From: Meira nashicola
Lineage: Eukaryota; Basidiomycota; Exobasidiomycetes; Exobasidiales; Brachybasidiaceae
Length of the DNA: 64,000 bases
Reading direction: 5' to 3'
Assembly (NCBI GenBank): GCA_001600355.1
Contig: BCJU01000003.1
Coordinates: forward strand, 2,732,519-2,796,518
A program made the position numbers and the translations under genes. The notes under the pieces are model-generated. The model worked only from the letters and a program-made list of their open reading frames with translations, was not told the DNA's origin and ran no database searches. Shown here in pieces: positions 1 through 8,531 of the stretch (positions within the stretch are counted from its first letter, which is position 1; each line of letters starts with the position of its first letter).

Positions 1-1
1 T

Positions 2-1342
2 ATTCAAGCCAAATCTACTCCAACACAGATAAAGCATGGAGCAAAAGATTCAGTTTCAACTGTTGATATGACAAGTTATAACTCTGATTTGCAAGTTAAG
101 GAAGTGGCGGAGGAAGAATTGGAAGATGAAGATGATTGTGTAGAAGGTTTATCGAGACGTGAATTATTAATCCTTTCTAGGTTGAGCGAACGAGCAAATG
201 TATTGCCAATTATTGCCAAATCTGATACCTTAACATCCGCACAATTGGAAGAAGTACGAACAGCAGTGCGAAATTCGATTGTTAAAGCAAATATCGATCT
301 TGGTGCATTTGAAGTGGAAGGCGTTCGTAGAAAGAAGAGAATTCGTCCTCGTGAGCCAAATCCGATCTCTTCTTTCCAACAAAGAGGAGAATTAGAGGAC
401 AGTACGCCGGAATCATCAGCAGATGCACCTTTAAACTCTGAACCTGTTAAAGTGATCCGAATAAGATCTCGCCGTTCATATAGTGCTCATTCAGGAGAAC
501 GAATGGCAGCTTCAACAAGTGGTCATTCGATAAGCGGCAATAATGTGTTTGATGATACAGTGGATGATGGCAGTAATTTGGGACATACAACTCCTCTATT
601 TGACGGCAAAGCAAAAGATGGTGAAGATGAAGACGAAGAAGATACAAAAATTGCTCCTGATTTTTTATCAAAGATGATTCCATTTTCTGTTTTTGTTCCT
701 GAACCAATAAGAGTACGTGCAAAACAAGCAAATTCTAATCGATACAATTCCAACGTACAAAAACCTGGACCACCAACTCGCAAATTAAGCATGAACAGTA
801 TAGCAGAAAACTTGCCACCTGTACCCAAATTGCCAGAGGATATTGCAAGTATCAAGAAAGGACGACCAAGCACAGGATCGACAGTTAGTCATAATGATCC
901 TCACAATGCGGTTAATGGTGAAGAGAATGTTGAAGTGTTGGATGTAGGGAACGAATCGCGAGAGAATGAAGCTGGACGTCAATCTTTGGAAAGTGCTTCG
1001 ATTCATCCTACCTCTAATGGAGATATATCCAGTACAAACGGATCCAATTCTAACTCTATTCAAGGTGCCACATTCTCTTCACCTCCACCACCACCGCCAC
1101 AATCTATGAGATTTGTGAGAGAATTTCGATTTGGAAATGCAAACGTTTTGGATGCACGTCAATGTGATTTCAGTTTAGTGAGAACGTGTATTTTAGGTTC
1201 TCATGTCGAAAAGATGAGAGAAGTTACGAATGATCGATATGAAAGATTCCGAAGTCAAAGATTGGAATTTAGAAGACAAAATATGAAACAATCTTCTGCA
1301 AGTGCTCTTTCTTCAACTGTCGCTGCTTCTCAACCGAATTAA
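2..1342 (+). CDS. Septin-like GTPase, C-terminal part (gene cut by window edge)
   Basis: Reading is open from base 2 through the first in-window ATG (68), so the gene starts outside the window. Septins are filament-forming GTPases of the cell cortex and septum. Around bases 200-240 the protein reads ANVLPIIAKSDTLT, matching the septin G4 region (usual AKAD, here AKSD), followed by a helix like that after G4. Around 1108-1260 it reads REFRFGNANVLDARQCDFSLV and a following T..RYERFRSQRL, matching the septin-unique element. Between these two conserved blocks lie about 250 residues of low-complexity, Ser/Asn/acid-rich sequence, where normal septins have only a short segment. The P-loop (G1) and G3 would be upstream of the window, so GTPase competence cannot be judged. 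This resembles the divergent, loop-expanded septin-domain proteins of fungi rather than a core CDC3/10/11/12 septin. No C-terminal coiled coil is evident. Confidence 0.8.
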   Translation: MQAKSTPTQIKHGAKDSVSTVDMTSYNSDLQVKEVAEEELEDEDDCVEGLSRRELLILSRLSERANVLPIIAKSDTLTSAQLEEVRTAVRNSIVKANIDLGAFEVEGVRRKKRIRPREPNPISSFQQRGELEDSTPESSADAPLNSEPVKVIRIRSRRSYSAHSGERMAASTSGHSISGNNVFDDTVDDGSNLGHTTPLFDGKAKDGEDEDEEDTKIAPDFLSKMIPFSVFVPEPIRVRAKQANSNRYNSNVQKPGPPTRKLSMNSIAENLPPVPKLPEDIASIKKGRPSTGSTVSHNDPHNAVNGEENVEVLDVGNESRENEAGRQSLESASIHPTSNGDISSTNGSNSNSIQGATFSSPPPPPPQSMRFVREFRFGNANVLDARQCDFSLVRTCILGSHVEKMREVTNDRYERFRSQRLEFRRQNMKQSSASALSSTVAASQPN

Positions 1343-1383
1343 TATGTGCTGTGCTATAATCTAATATACCTGTGTATCTATTC

Positions 1384-1564
1384 AATACTGTTCTGTACCA
1401 ATTCAATACTGTTCTGTGCAAATATAATACTGTCTTGTACCAATTTCATACTGTTTTGGGCAAATATAATTCTGTTTTGTACCAATTTTATACTGTTTTG
1501 GGCAAATGTGATACTGTTTTGCACCAATTTAACATTGTTTTGGGCAAATATGATACTGTTCTGT
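1384..1564. repeat. 21-bp tandem minisatellite, about 8.6 copies
   Basis: Units of 21 bp begin with variants of AATACTGTTTTG and end alternately in TACCAATTT or GGCAAATAT. The two variants alternate strictly, giving a 42-bp higher-order unit. Because 21 is a multiple of three, two plus-strand frames stay open through the array, producing spurious hydrophobic repeat peptides. It lies between the stop codons of two convergent genes, so it would fall in both 3' untranslated regions. Confidence 0.9.
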
Positions 1565-1584
1565 CTAACAACTTCTTTGTTATT

Positions 1585-2919
1585 TCAGAAATATTGCGTT
1601 TGTCCAATTTCCATAGTAGTGAATTGGTCAATAGGTAAACCTGATTTTCGCATTTCTTCTTTTAGAGTAATTCTTGGTTCATTGTAACCTTCAGCTGCAA
1701 GAGGGAATGAACCCCAATGTATTCCTATGCTTTGTTTTGAACGTACTTGTTTATGAACTTGAATAGCTTCTAATGGATTCATATGAACGGCAGACATGGC
1801 AGTTCTAGGTTTATAAGCACCAATTGGAATTGCTGCAAAATCAATCGGTCCGAATAAATGACCAATTTCTTCAAATGCAGGACAATAAGGAAGTATATCA
1901 TCCGATTTTCCACTTTGAATATGTTCACGAGTTATTTGTCTATAACCTGAATCACCTGCAAAGTATACTTTTTTTCCTTTTGTCTTGTTTTCATCATTTC
2001 CTAATGCTTCAAAAATCCAACCTGCCCAAACAGTTTTATTTCGATCGGAAAGCGATCTACCTGAAAAATGTTGTGCAGGTACACAAGTTAACTTTATTGA
2101 TTTTTGCGTATCTTGTAAAGACGACCAACTTATTTCACGTTCTTGCCACCAGTCTAATTCGGTTACTCCGTCTTTTGGAAAGCCTAAATCGTAAAAGAAT
2201 TGGGCGACACCTAAAGAACAAAAGACATGAGGAATTGGTCTTTGATTTGTTTGATTATCCAAAAATGATTTAATCGTATTATAATCTAAATGATCATAAT
2301 GATTATGACTTAAAACCAAAACATCTGGCCAAATATTTGCTAATTGACTTTTTGCCATTTCTGTTACACTCGTTGGAGCTTCTTGAATACGAGCAGGACC
2401 AATAAATTGAAAAGGTGAACAACGATTTGATAAAACAGGATCTGTTAAGACTGTAACGAATTGATCAGAACCAGGTATGGGTATACGAAAATGACAACCA
2501 GCATGACCAATCCAGGTGAATGCAATCTTTCCTTCTTGTTCTTTTGTTTTTGTATCTATCCAAGTACATTTTTCAACTTTTGGAATCTCTTGTAAAAATG
2601 CTTCTGGCTTTTCCCATTCAAATAATCTGATTCGTAAAAATTGAAGTAGTGTTAATGAACCTGTTCCAGCTGATGGCCAAGGCGAAACAAATGATCGTTT
2701 TGACGCATCAGATGAAGTATGATGAGGTGGTGGATTGGTTTGATACATAGCCGGAGGAGAGAGAGCTACATCAGGCTTACGTATTATCACCTTTTGCCCT
2801 TGAGAAGATGAGGAAGACATTCTTGATGATAAATTTGATTGAATCGGAAATCTGATACAATTATTCTTATTCAGAAGAAATCTGCTTGGAAGCCGTTGTA
2901 AGGTTGATTGGAGAAGCAT
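1585..2919 (-). CDS. NAPE-PLD-like metallo-beta-lactamase-fold hydrolase
   Basis: Protein of 444 residues. The family includes N-acyl-phosphatidylethanolamine phospholipase D and bacterial relatives, zinc-dependent phosphodiesterases of membrane lipids. Visible signatures are TWIGHAGCHFRI leading the fold, TDPVLSNRCSPFQFIGPAR, the metal motif SHNHYDHLD (HxHxDH), the QHFSGRSLSDRN segment, YFAGDSGY, and a late HMNPLEAIQVH. These are in family order and length. The naive frame opens at TTG (2922); the adjacent ATG at 2919 is the real start. The first 40 residues are basic and Ser-rich without acids, so mitochondrial targeting is possible. It is divergent from the CTP1-like gene at 3373 and convergent with the septin gene. 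The fold assignment is firm; the substrate is inferred from the family. Confidence 0.85.
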   Translation of the reverse strand: MLLQSTLQRLPSRFLLNKNNCIRFPIQSNLSSRMSSSSSQGQKVIIRKPDVALSPPAMYQTNPPPHHTSSDASKRSFVSPWPSAGTGSLTLLQFLRIRLFEWEKPEAFLQEIPKVEKCTWIDTKTKEQEGKIAFTWIGHAGCHFRIPIPGSDQFVTVLTDPVLSNRCSPFQFIGPARIQEAPTSVTEMAKSQLANIWPDVLVLSHNHYDHLDYNTIKSFLDNQTNQRPIPHVFCSLGVAQFFYDLGFPKDGVTELDWWQEREISWSSLQDTQKSIKLTCVPAQHFSGRSLSDRNKTVWAGWIFEALGNDENKTKGKKVYFAGDSGYRQITREHIQSGKSDDILPYCPAFEEIGHLFGPIDFAAIPIGAYKPRTAMSAVHMNPLEAIQVHKQVRSKQSIGIHWGSFPLAAEGYNEPRITLKEEMRKSGLPIDQFTTMEIGQTQYF

Positions 2920-3372
2920 CAAGTTGGGCCATGAGGGGAATGGAAGTGGGTGATTATATACCTTATTTTCCGAAACAAGAACCTTCTCTTATAGAATCAG
3001 TAATCCACTTAAAGCAGTAATCCATTATGGTCAGGTACTCTTTTCAAAATAACTACATCCGCATATGAATGCTAATGCGAAAAAAGACTCTATTGGACCT
3101 GCATGTATGCACACAACAAAAGATACGGTACATTCTCTTAACTCCGCTTTTATCCCCACTTTCAGGATTCTTCGCCTAACCCAGCGCCGAGGTTCAATCA
3201 ACTCAGCACCGAGAAAGTGGGTGCACGAGGCTAAACGCGTTTCGCGTGTTGAAAGCATTTATTCGGGCTTACACACTTTTTGTATTGGATAGAGAGCAAC
3301 ACTGATGAGCGTTTCTTATCATAATACCTTTCATCAAAGTCGACAACAAATAATGTCAAGAATCGATCAAAA
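2920..3372. promoter_or_regulatory. Divergent intergenic region
   Basis: This 453-bp stretch separates the divergent starts of the metallo-hydrolase and the CTP1-like gene and must hold both promoters. Small overlapping frames on both strands (3031-3292) show no recognisable content. I see no RNA gene or repeat. Confidence 0.5.
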
Positions 3373-4578
3373 ATGAGAATGGAAGAGAAAGATTCAGATG
3401 ATGTGCTGCAAATCGGATCATCGCGTCAGCAATCAGCACAAATTGAATTCGAAAATGCATCTAGAAAAATGATTTCAAGTATGAAATCGATGGAAGATCA
3501 AATGCAATTAATGAAAAACTCTTACAGCGCATTATTAGAACGACATAACAAGCTTCAATCAGACTATACTGCAGATAAAGAAAAATGGAAAATATTCAGA
3601 GATTGGTGGCAGGAAAAGATGGAAAATAAGAAGCAATTGTCACAATCTTTTACGCCTGCCAACAGAAAGATCGTCAGAGACGCGAATCGAGAGGATTGCT
3701 CATCGGAGAAACGCGCCTCAACTGATCCTCAAAGCAGAGTATATGCAATCAAGAGTAACAATCGCGATCCGACAATGGAAAACAGCGAAATCACAAACTC
3801 AGAGGCAAGAATTTTAAAAGATGTTGGACTTCCCTTACGTTCGCAATTCAACGGTAGAAGGATTACCGATATAATGCCAACGCCTTCACGTAATAGTCAT
3901 TTTTTGGACTCTTCATCGCCCGCAAATGATCGACTGAAAAGGACAGAAAAGATTGCAAAAAGATCTCGATTACCTGAAGGATCTACAAGGTCACCATCTG
4001 ATCCAATTTTGACAGTTAAACGCGAGCCATTACGCGAAACAACAAACGCAAATTCAACAAGCTCTCCTGGTCCATCTTTTTTGAACAAGACTGCATCTGT
4101 TGAGAAAAATTCAAGACCAAAAACGATCAATCAAGAATTCGAAATTAATCCTGAAATGAATGGAAATGTTTCTTATTTACACAAAGACGTTGTTCGTTCA
4201 AAAATCAAAAGAAAACAAATGCACGCTTATGATTGCGAATGTTGTAGAGATTTTTATGACGCTGTAGGACCTGTTGCTGTACGACCTTTTGAGGATGTTC
4301 GAAAAGCAGATTTGTATCATGAAGATGACGAGGACGAGAATATTCAATCAAAAGTTCAATCAACAAAAGAATCTGCACGTAAACGTCAAGAACACCTGCA
4401 AAAGACTAGCAGGCATCGTGATTACGGTCCACCTCCTTCTACACCACAAGGATATTGGGAGATCGAATATCCCGATACGCAAACGGTGGCCCAGATCAAT
4501 CGTTCAGCAGATGCTGCCGATAGAAAGAGGCGAGAAGAGATGGAGAATGACCCTCGATTCAGACGTCGAGAAACGTAA
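3373..4578 (+). CDS. CTP1: Ctp1/Sae2/CtIP DNA-end-resection factor
   Basis: Protein of 401 residues. The family stimulates the Mre11-Rad50-Nbs1 nuclease to clip protein-blocked double-strand breaks and start resection. The N-terminal 25-80 residues form a predicted coiled coil (the tetramerisation region in the family). The middle is disordered and rich in Ser/Arg. The C-terminal domain holds the family hallmarks: a CxxC pair (Cys288 and Cys291 in YDCECCRDFYDA), then SRHR (Arg347-His348-Arg349) and PPSTPQGYWEIEYPDTQ, the counterpart of the SRHR...P.TP.GFW..DFP block. Length is between yeast Sae2 (about 345) and human CtIP (about 900). Ser/Thr sites in the linker could be CDK targets, as in the family, but I cannot assign them. 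Convergent with the Tcd gene, 75 bp between stops. Confidence 0.88.
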   Translation: MRMEEKDSDDVLQIGSSRQQSAQIEFENASRKMISSMKSMEDQMQLMKNSYSALLERHNKLQSDYTADKEKWKIFRDWWQEKMENKKQLSQSFTPANRKIVRDANREDCSSEKRASTDPQSRVYAIKSNNRDPTMENSEITNSEARILKDVGLPLRSQFNGRRITDIMPTPSRNSHFLDSSSPANDRLKRTEKIAKRSRLPEGSTRSPSDPILTVKREPLRETTNANSTSSPGPSFLNKTASVEKNSRPKTINQEFEINPEMNGNVSYLHKDVVRSKIKRKQMHAYDCECCRDFYDAVGPVAVRPFEDVRKADLYHEDDEDENIQSKVQSTKESARKRQEHLQKTSRHRDYGPPPSTPQGYWEIEYPDTQTVAQINRSADAADRKRREEMENDPRFRRRET

Positions 4579-4653
4579 ATCTTACAGTCAAATATGTATT
4601 ATTAGTTTCTTTTTGCATTGTATTACAATTGTATGTATAAGTACACTGCCTGA

Positions 4654-6981
4654 TCATCTGAGGATATTCATCCGCCTTTCTTCTGCCATGCGTCTCTTGA
4701 ACATCCTCGTGGCTTCTTCTCCCCAAACTTCAACAGGACTTCGTCCGTTCTTCAACACTTCACGTTCATGTACTGCTCCTTGTTCACGCGTGAATAGAGC
4801 AACATTGGAATAAGATAAAGGCAGAGTAGAATCCCAACGCAAAAGTCTACCCAATGTCAATGTCTCGTATGGCGGGACTACAGATCTGCATCTGTACACT
4901 TCTTCAAACACATACGCAACATCATCTGCCGTCCAAGGGATCCTTCTTGGTCCAATACCTTGCTCTGCACTGCTTAATTTACTACCAGGAGAAGGATATT
5001 TTCGTTCACTATTCTCCAACTCGTGCCATGTTCTTTCAGCAGTCTTTCTTCTTGCTTTCCATGGTAAAGTCTCTAATTGACGACCAGAAATTTCACAAAT
5101 GATAAATGTTGCTGCTGCTAAACCAAACATGGCCGGCAAAGGTCCTAAAACGGGTAAAATACGAACACGGAAATCCTCCAAAGCTGCTAATTCATCCACA
5201 CTTCCTTTTTGAAACTCTTCTTCATCCAAAGGCAAAAGTCGTGTATCACTCTTTTCGTTTGTGTATACACACATGATTGTATATGGCTTTTCACTCATTT
5301 GCTCTACTCGATCGGCTTCTTTTGTCGCTTCTTCTGCATCCTGTCCAGCATTAGATAAGCGAGGGGTTTTGCTGATTGTCTTTCCGCTCAACGAGTTTCG
5401 AACATCAACAGCAGCCAACTCATTTAAGCTTGATGCCCTATGAGATTTGCTTGATGCATCCGTTGATGAAGTCGTTTTGTCTTCCGGCGGCTGTAACGTG
5501 GCTAGACCTGGACGTGTATCCTTCTTGTCATTATTGGTATCCTCAACGTTTCTGTTCTTTTTCTCCGCATCAAAGTCTGATAAACGTATAGTAGCATCCT
5601 CTTGACTCATCGGTTCCGTCTGTTCTTCTTCAGGTGAAGAGAGTGGACTGAAATAAGCGCCTGAACCGACCGAACTATTGCTTGATGCCCTTCTTGAGAC
5701 TGAGGGGGCTTGCGTGCTCGTTCGCTTCTGCGAGCTTTGACCCTCGTCTGCTCCACGACCGCTGTGCTCTAATTTCCGATTCACACTACCATTTTGTCCA
5801 GCTTCAAGAATCTTCAATGCTTCTTCTTGTTTTCTTTTTCGATCTTCATCTTGTCCCGCTTCTTGTTTACCTTGCACTTTTCCATTTGGCCCTGCATTAT
5901 TCTTCTTTGGATTTGCAGCTTTATTCCGCTCTTCATTCTTTTTGTCTTCTTTCTTCTTGGCCATCACACCTCCACCCCAAATACCCTTCGAACGTAAACC
6001 TCTTCGCACTCTTCTTGCCAAAGGATCTTCGGAAGTACTATTGAGATCAGCCACTTGAATTTGACTTGGATCTGCTTTTGCTCCCGCTCCCATACTGCTG
6101 AAGCACGGGATCTTGTTATGATAACAAAATGCTAAGAGATCCACCTTTGTATCCATGTTATCGATACAGTCCACCACATATGTTGGTTGCATTTGTGATA
6201 ACTTTCTAGAGGGATCAGCTTTTGCTGGGTCTAATAAACGTTCTGCTTCACTACCACGAAAGATCTCTACGCGTGCGTCAACTTCACACCAAGGTGCAAT
6301 ATTTGCAAAATGTTCCTTACATACTTGTACTTTTGGCCGTCCAACATCGGCAAGGTTTGCACATGCATGTCTGTTTAAACTGCTCAAGCTTACTTGATCA
6401 AAATCGATCAATCGTAATCTACCGACACCGGAACGTAGAAGCATCAATGCACACCAACTTCCCACCCCTCCAGCTCCTACAACGATGACGAACGAATCGC
6501 GTAATTTGTGCATAGATTCTTCTCCCAAGAAAGAATAATTGCGAGAAAGTTGTTCACGAATGAGCGTTTCATCGTAATGAAAAGATTCATGAGGTTTTGA
6601 GCTCTTACGGCTAGCATTTATCGAAGGTCTCATCGTTGCTGTAGATGTTTTGTTTGCATTATTTGATTGTTTTCCAGAACGCGAAGATTCGGCTCCTTCT
6701 TGTGCTGCTGCCAATGCTGCCAAATAACGTGGCGTAGATTCGCTATCACTGCTCAAAGATTGTATTGATTTGGCTTGAATGTCATTACTATCTGAATTAT
6801 TCTTTGCTTTTCGCATTGCATCCTTTATGTCATCTTCCAATTCATGTCTTCTTCTTTGTCTGTTAAATTTTTGAAATCCTAATATGCTAATCAATGTAAC
6901 GGCAGAAGAAGCGACTGCAACTCCTGCAGTAAATGTTGTCCATGATCTCGTCCAAGAAGGTTCGCTAGAAGGTGCTACCAT
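4654..6981 (-). CDS. TCD1: tRNA threonylcarbamoyladenosine dehydratase (Tcd/TcdA family)
   Basis: Protein of 775 residues. The family is E1-like and ATP-dependent and dehydrates t6A at tRNA position 37 to the cyclic form ct6A. After an N-terminal hydrophobic segment (residues about 18-38, probably a membrane anchor, as in yeast Tcd1/Tcd2 of the mitochondrial outer membrane) comes RNYSFLGEESMHKLRDSF, then the nucleotide-binding GAGGVGSWCA near residue 170, LRLIDFDQVSLSSLNRHA, YVVDCIDNMDTK, and SSMGAGAKADPSQIQVADLN. A disordered Lys/Glu/Ser-rich stretch of roughly 200 residues (about 335-555) interrupts the protein before the C-terminal segment with VLPVLGPLPAMFGLAAATFI. Family members are usually 430-470 residues in yeasts, so the insert accounts for the extra length. 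Ordinary ATG start. TCD1 versus TCD2 cannot be told apart. Confidence 0.87.
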   Translation of the reverse strand: MVAPSSEPSWTRSWTTFTAGVAVASSAVTLISILGFQKFNRQRRRHELEDDIKDAMRKAKNNSDSNDIQAKSIQSLSSDSESTPRYLAALAAAQEGAESSRSGKQSNNANKTSTATMRPSINASRKSSKPHESFHYDETLIREQLSRNYSFLGEESMHKLRDSFVIVVGAGGVGSWCALMLLRSGVGRLRLIDFDQVSLSSLNRHACANLADVGRPKVQVCKEHFANIAPWCEVDARVEIFRGSEAERLLDPAKADPSRKLSQMQPTYVVDCIDNMDTKVDLLAFCYHNKIPCFSSMGAGAKADPSQIQVADLNSTSEDPLARRVRRGLRSKGIWGGGVMAKKKEDKKNEERNKAANPKKNNAGPNGKVQGKQEAGQDEDRKRKQEEALKILEAGQNGSVNRKLEHSGRGADEGQSSQKRTSTQAPSVSRRASSNSSVGSGAYFSPLSSPEEEQTEPMSQEDATIRLSDFDAEKKNRNVEDTNNDKKDTRPGLATLQPPEDKTTSSTDASSKSHRASSLNELAAVDVRNSLSGKTISKTPRLSNAGQDAEEATKEADRVEQMSEKPYTIMCVYTNEKSDTRLLPLDEEEFQKGSVDELAALEDFRVRILPVLGPLPAMFGLAAATFIICEISGRQLETLPWKARRKTAERTWHELENSERKYPSPGSKLSSAEQGIGPRRIPWTADDVAYVFEEVYRCRSVVPPYETLTLGRLLRWDSTLPLSYSNVALFTREQGAVHEREVLKNGRSPVEVWGEEATRMFKRRMAEERRMNILR

Positions 6982-8531
6982 TATTGCATGCCCCTTTTCC
7001 CTCCGAAAGTGATGATGTAGTCAAGGTGGAGTTAAGCTACACAATTTTTATTGAAATATTCAACAGGCTAAAAAAACCAAAATGGAAGACTACACGCGTA
7101 AAGTGGAACAAAAGGGGCTCACGTGCTAAACAGACCAAAGTCTATCATCCGAAAGATAGTTATTTCATTGTGCTGTGAGATCTTTGGTGTGACTAAATCG
7201 GATATTCCAAGGTCGCGGTTTCAATCAGGATCCGGTCTCCTGCTGATCACAAAGCAACTGTCCCCTTTCCTTTCTATTCTGTCTTCCTAAAAATAAAGAG
7301 AGGAAAAGTGCTACAAGGTAACGAATGTATGCACAACCCCAACGCCACGAAAGAGAATAAATCTATGCACTGCTTGTTAGCTTCTCCATTGTATTGCGAA
7401 TCCTAAAGATTTCGAGAAGAGTCTAGCCCCAATCACTGTTTGCATTTGCATTGAGAGCATTGACAGGAACAGGAAGTGTAAAATTAATTTGCTGCACGCA
7501 CAGAATACCGTACATACGTAAATAAAGATTAAAGTTTAATTAGAAGGAAAGAGAAGGAGCTCTCTCTTTCTTTTAGCGCGGCACCAAAAAAAAGAGTGGC
7601 TTTTTGTTCACAAAAATAATTTATCTGGATGTAAAGAATTCCGCCCACGGGGTTGTTAATCTTCCGTATACATACGTTTTTTTGAATGGGGAAATTCACT
7701 GAAATTGCATACTTTTTCCTTTCGCCGAAATTGAAGCGACTTTTCAAAGAAACGGGAGGCTGTAAATTAAACTTCGACAGACCCTCGATACATACATGTG
7801 TGTCTCTAAATCAGTCGTCCCGGCTTTGTACCTTATTTGTGGATTTGCAATATCAAACAATCTGCATGGATAAGTCCTGACATGCCGTTTTTTCTGAACG
7901 GGATGGTTTTTGTTTATCTTCGGCCATCTTACTGCATTAGAGCGGTTGCAAAATAATTTTATTTCATCACGCGTTGCGTTGGTTTGAGGATGCAGCGCCG
8001 GCGCTCAGTCAAGGTATTCCAACCCTCTTTTTAATGCAACTGTCTAAAAATATTAAACATAAAGGTAAGGAAACGAGTGCTTTTGTCTCTTGCATCCCTT
8101 TAGTCCTTGTCCGGGATTAGCTTGACACAAAAACAAAATAGGCTGCTAAAGAGCCGGAATGTTTAATGGCCATCCCAACGAAAAAAAAAAGCTTACGGCG
8201 ATACGGTCTAGCATACATACATATTCCTGTGCCTGATAGGCTAGCATGCTCGAGAAAATCTTGCATTTCTCGTACCGGCGACCCTTACTTTGTAATTTTC
8301 ACCGACTTTAGAAGAAAAGGGACGAGTACGCCATCATTGCTTGCGCGATTGGATTTCAATTGTCAGTGAGAAGTAACTCACAGCGACGACCATCAAGGCA
8401 GTTGCATTGAGCCCGTCCGACTTAATTCCGACTTTTAAAATTGATTCCTCATCACTTCGAAAAACAACACCCGTCTTCCACTCCTACTCAAAGATTGATC
8501 AATACGTGTGCATTGGCCGAGCAAAGACAGA
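6982..8531. promoter_or_regulatory. 1.55-kb gene-free divergent region
   Basis: This stretch lies between the divergent Tcd gene and the Zn2Cys6 regulator. No reading frame within it looks coding: all are short, lack family signatures and overlap on both strands. It is AT-rich with several A/T runs. A tRNA T-loop-like string near 7215 does not fold into a tRNA. The length suggests a large upstream regulatory region and long 5' leader for the transcription factor, but no specific site can be supported. Confidence 0.5.

Noticed and set aside
1346..1687. 113-codon hydrophobic ORF through the 21-bp array
   Set aside because: It is open only because 21 is divisible by three; a second frame is open too, and it lacks start context or any homology pattern.
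3031..3292. Overlapping small ORFs on both strands
   Set aside because: Their composition follows base content, they overlap each other, and no motif or splice context supports either.
7195..7262. tRNA-like T-loop string (GGTCGCGGTTTCAATC)
   Set aside because: The T-stem does not pair, and no acceptor, D or anticodon arm can be built around it.
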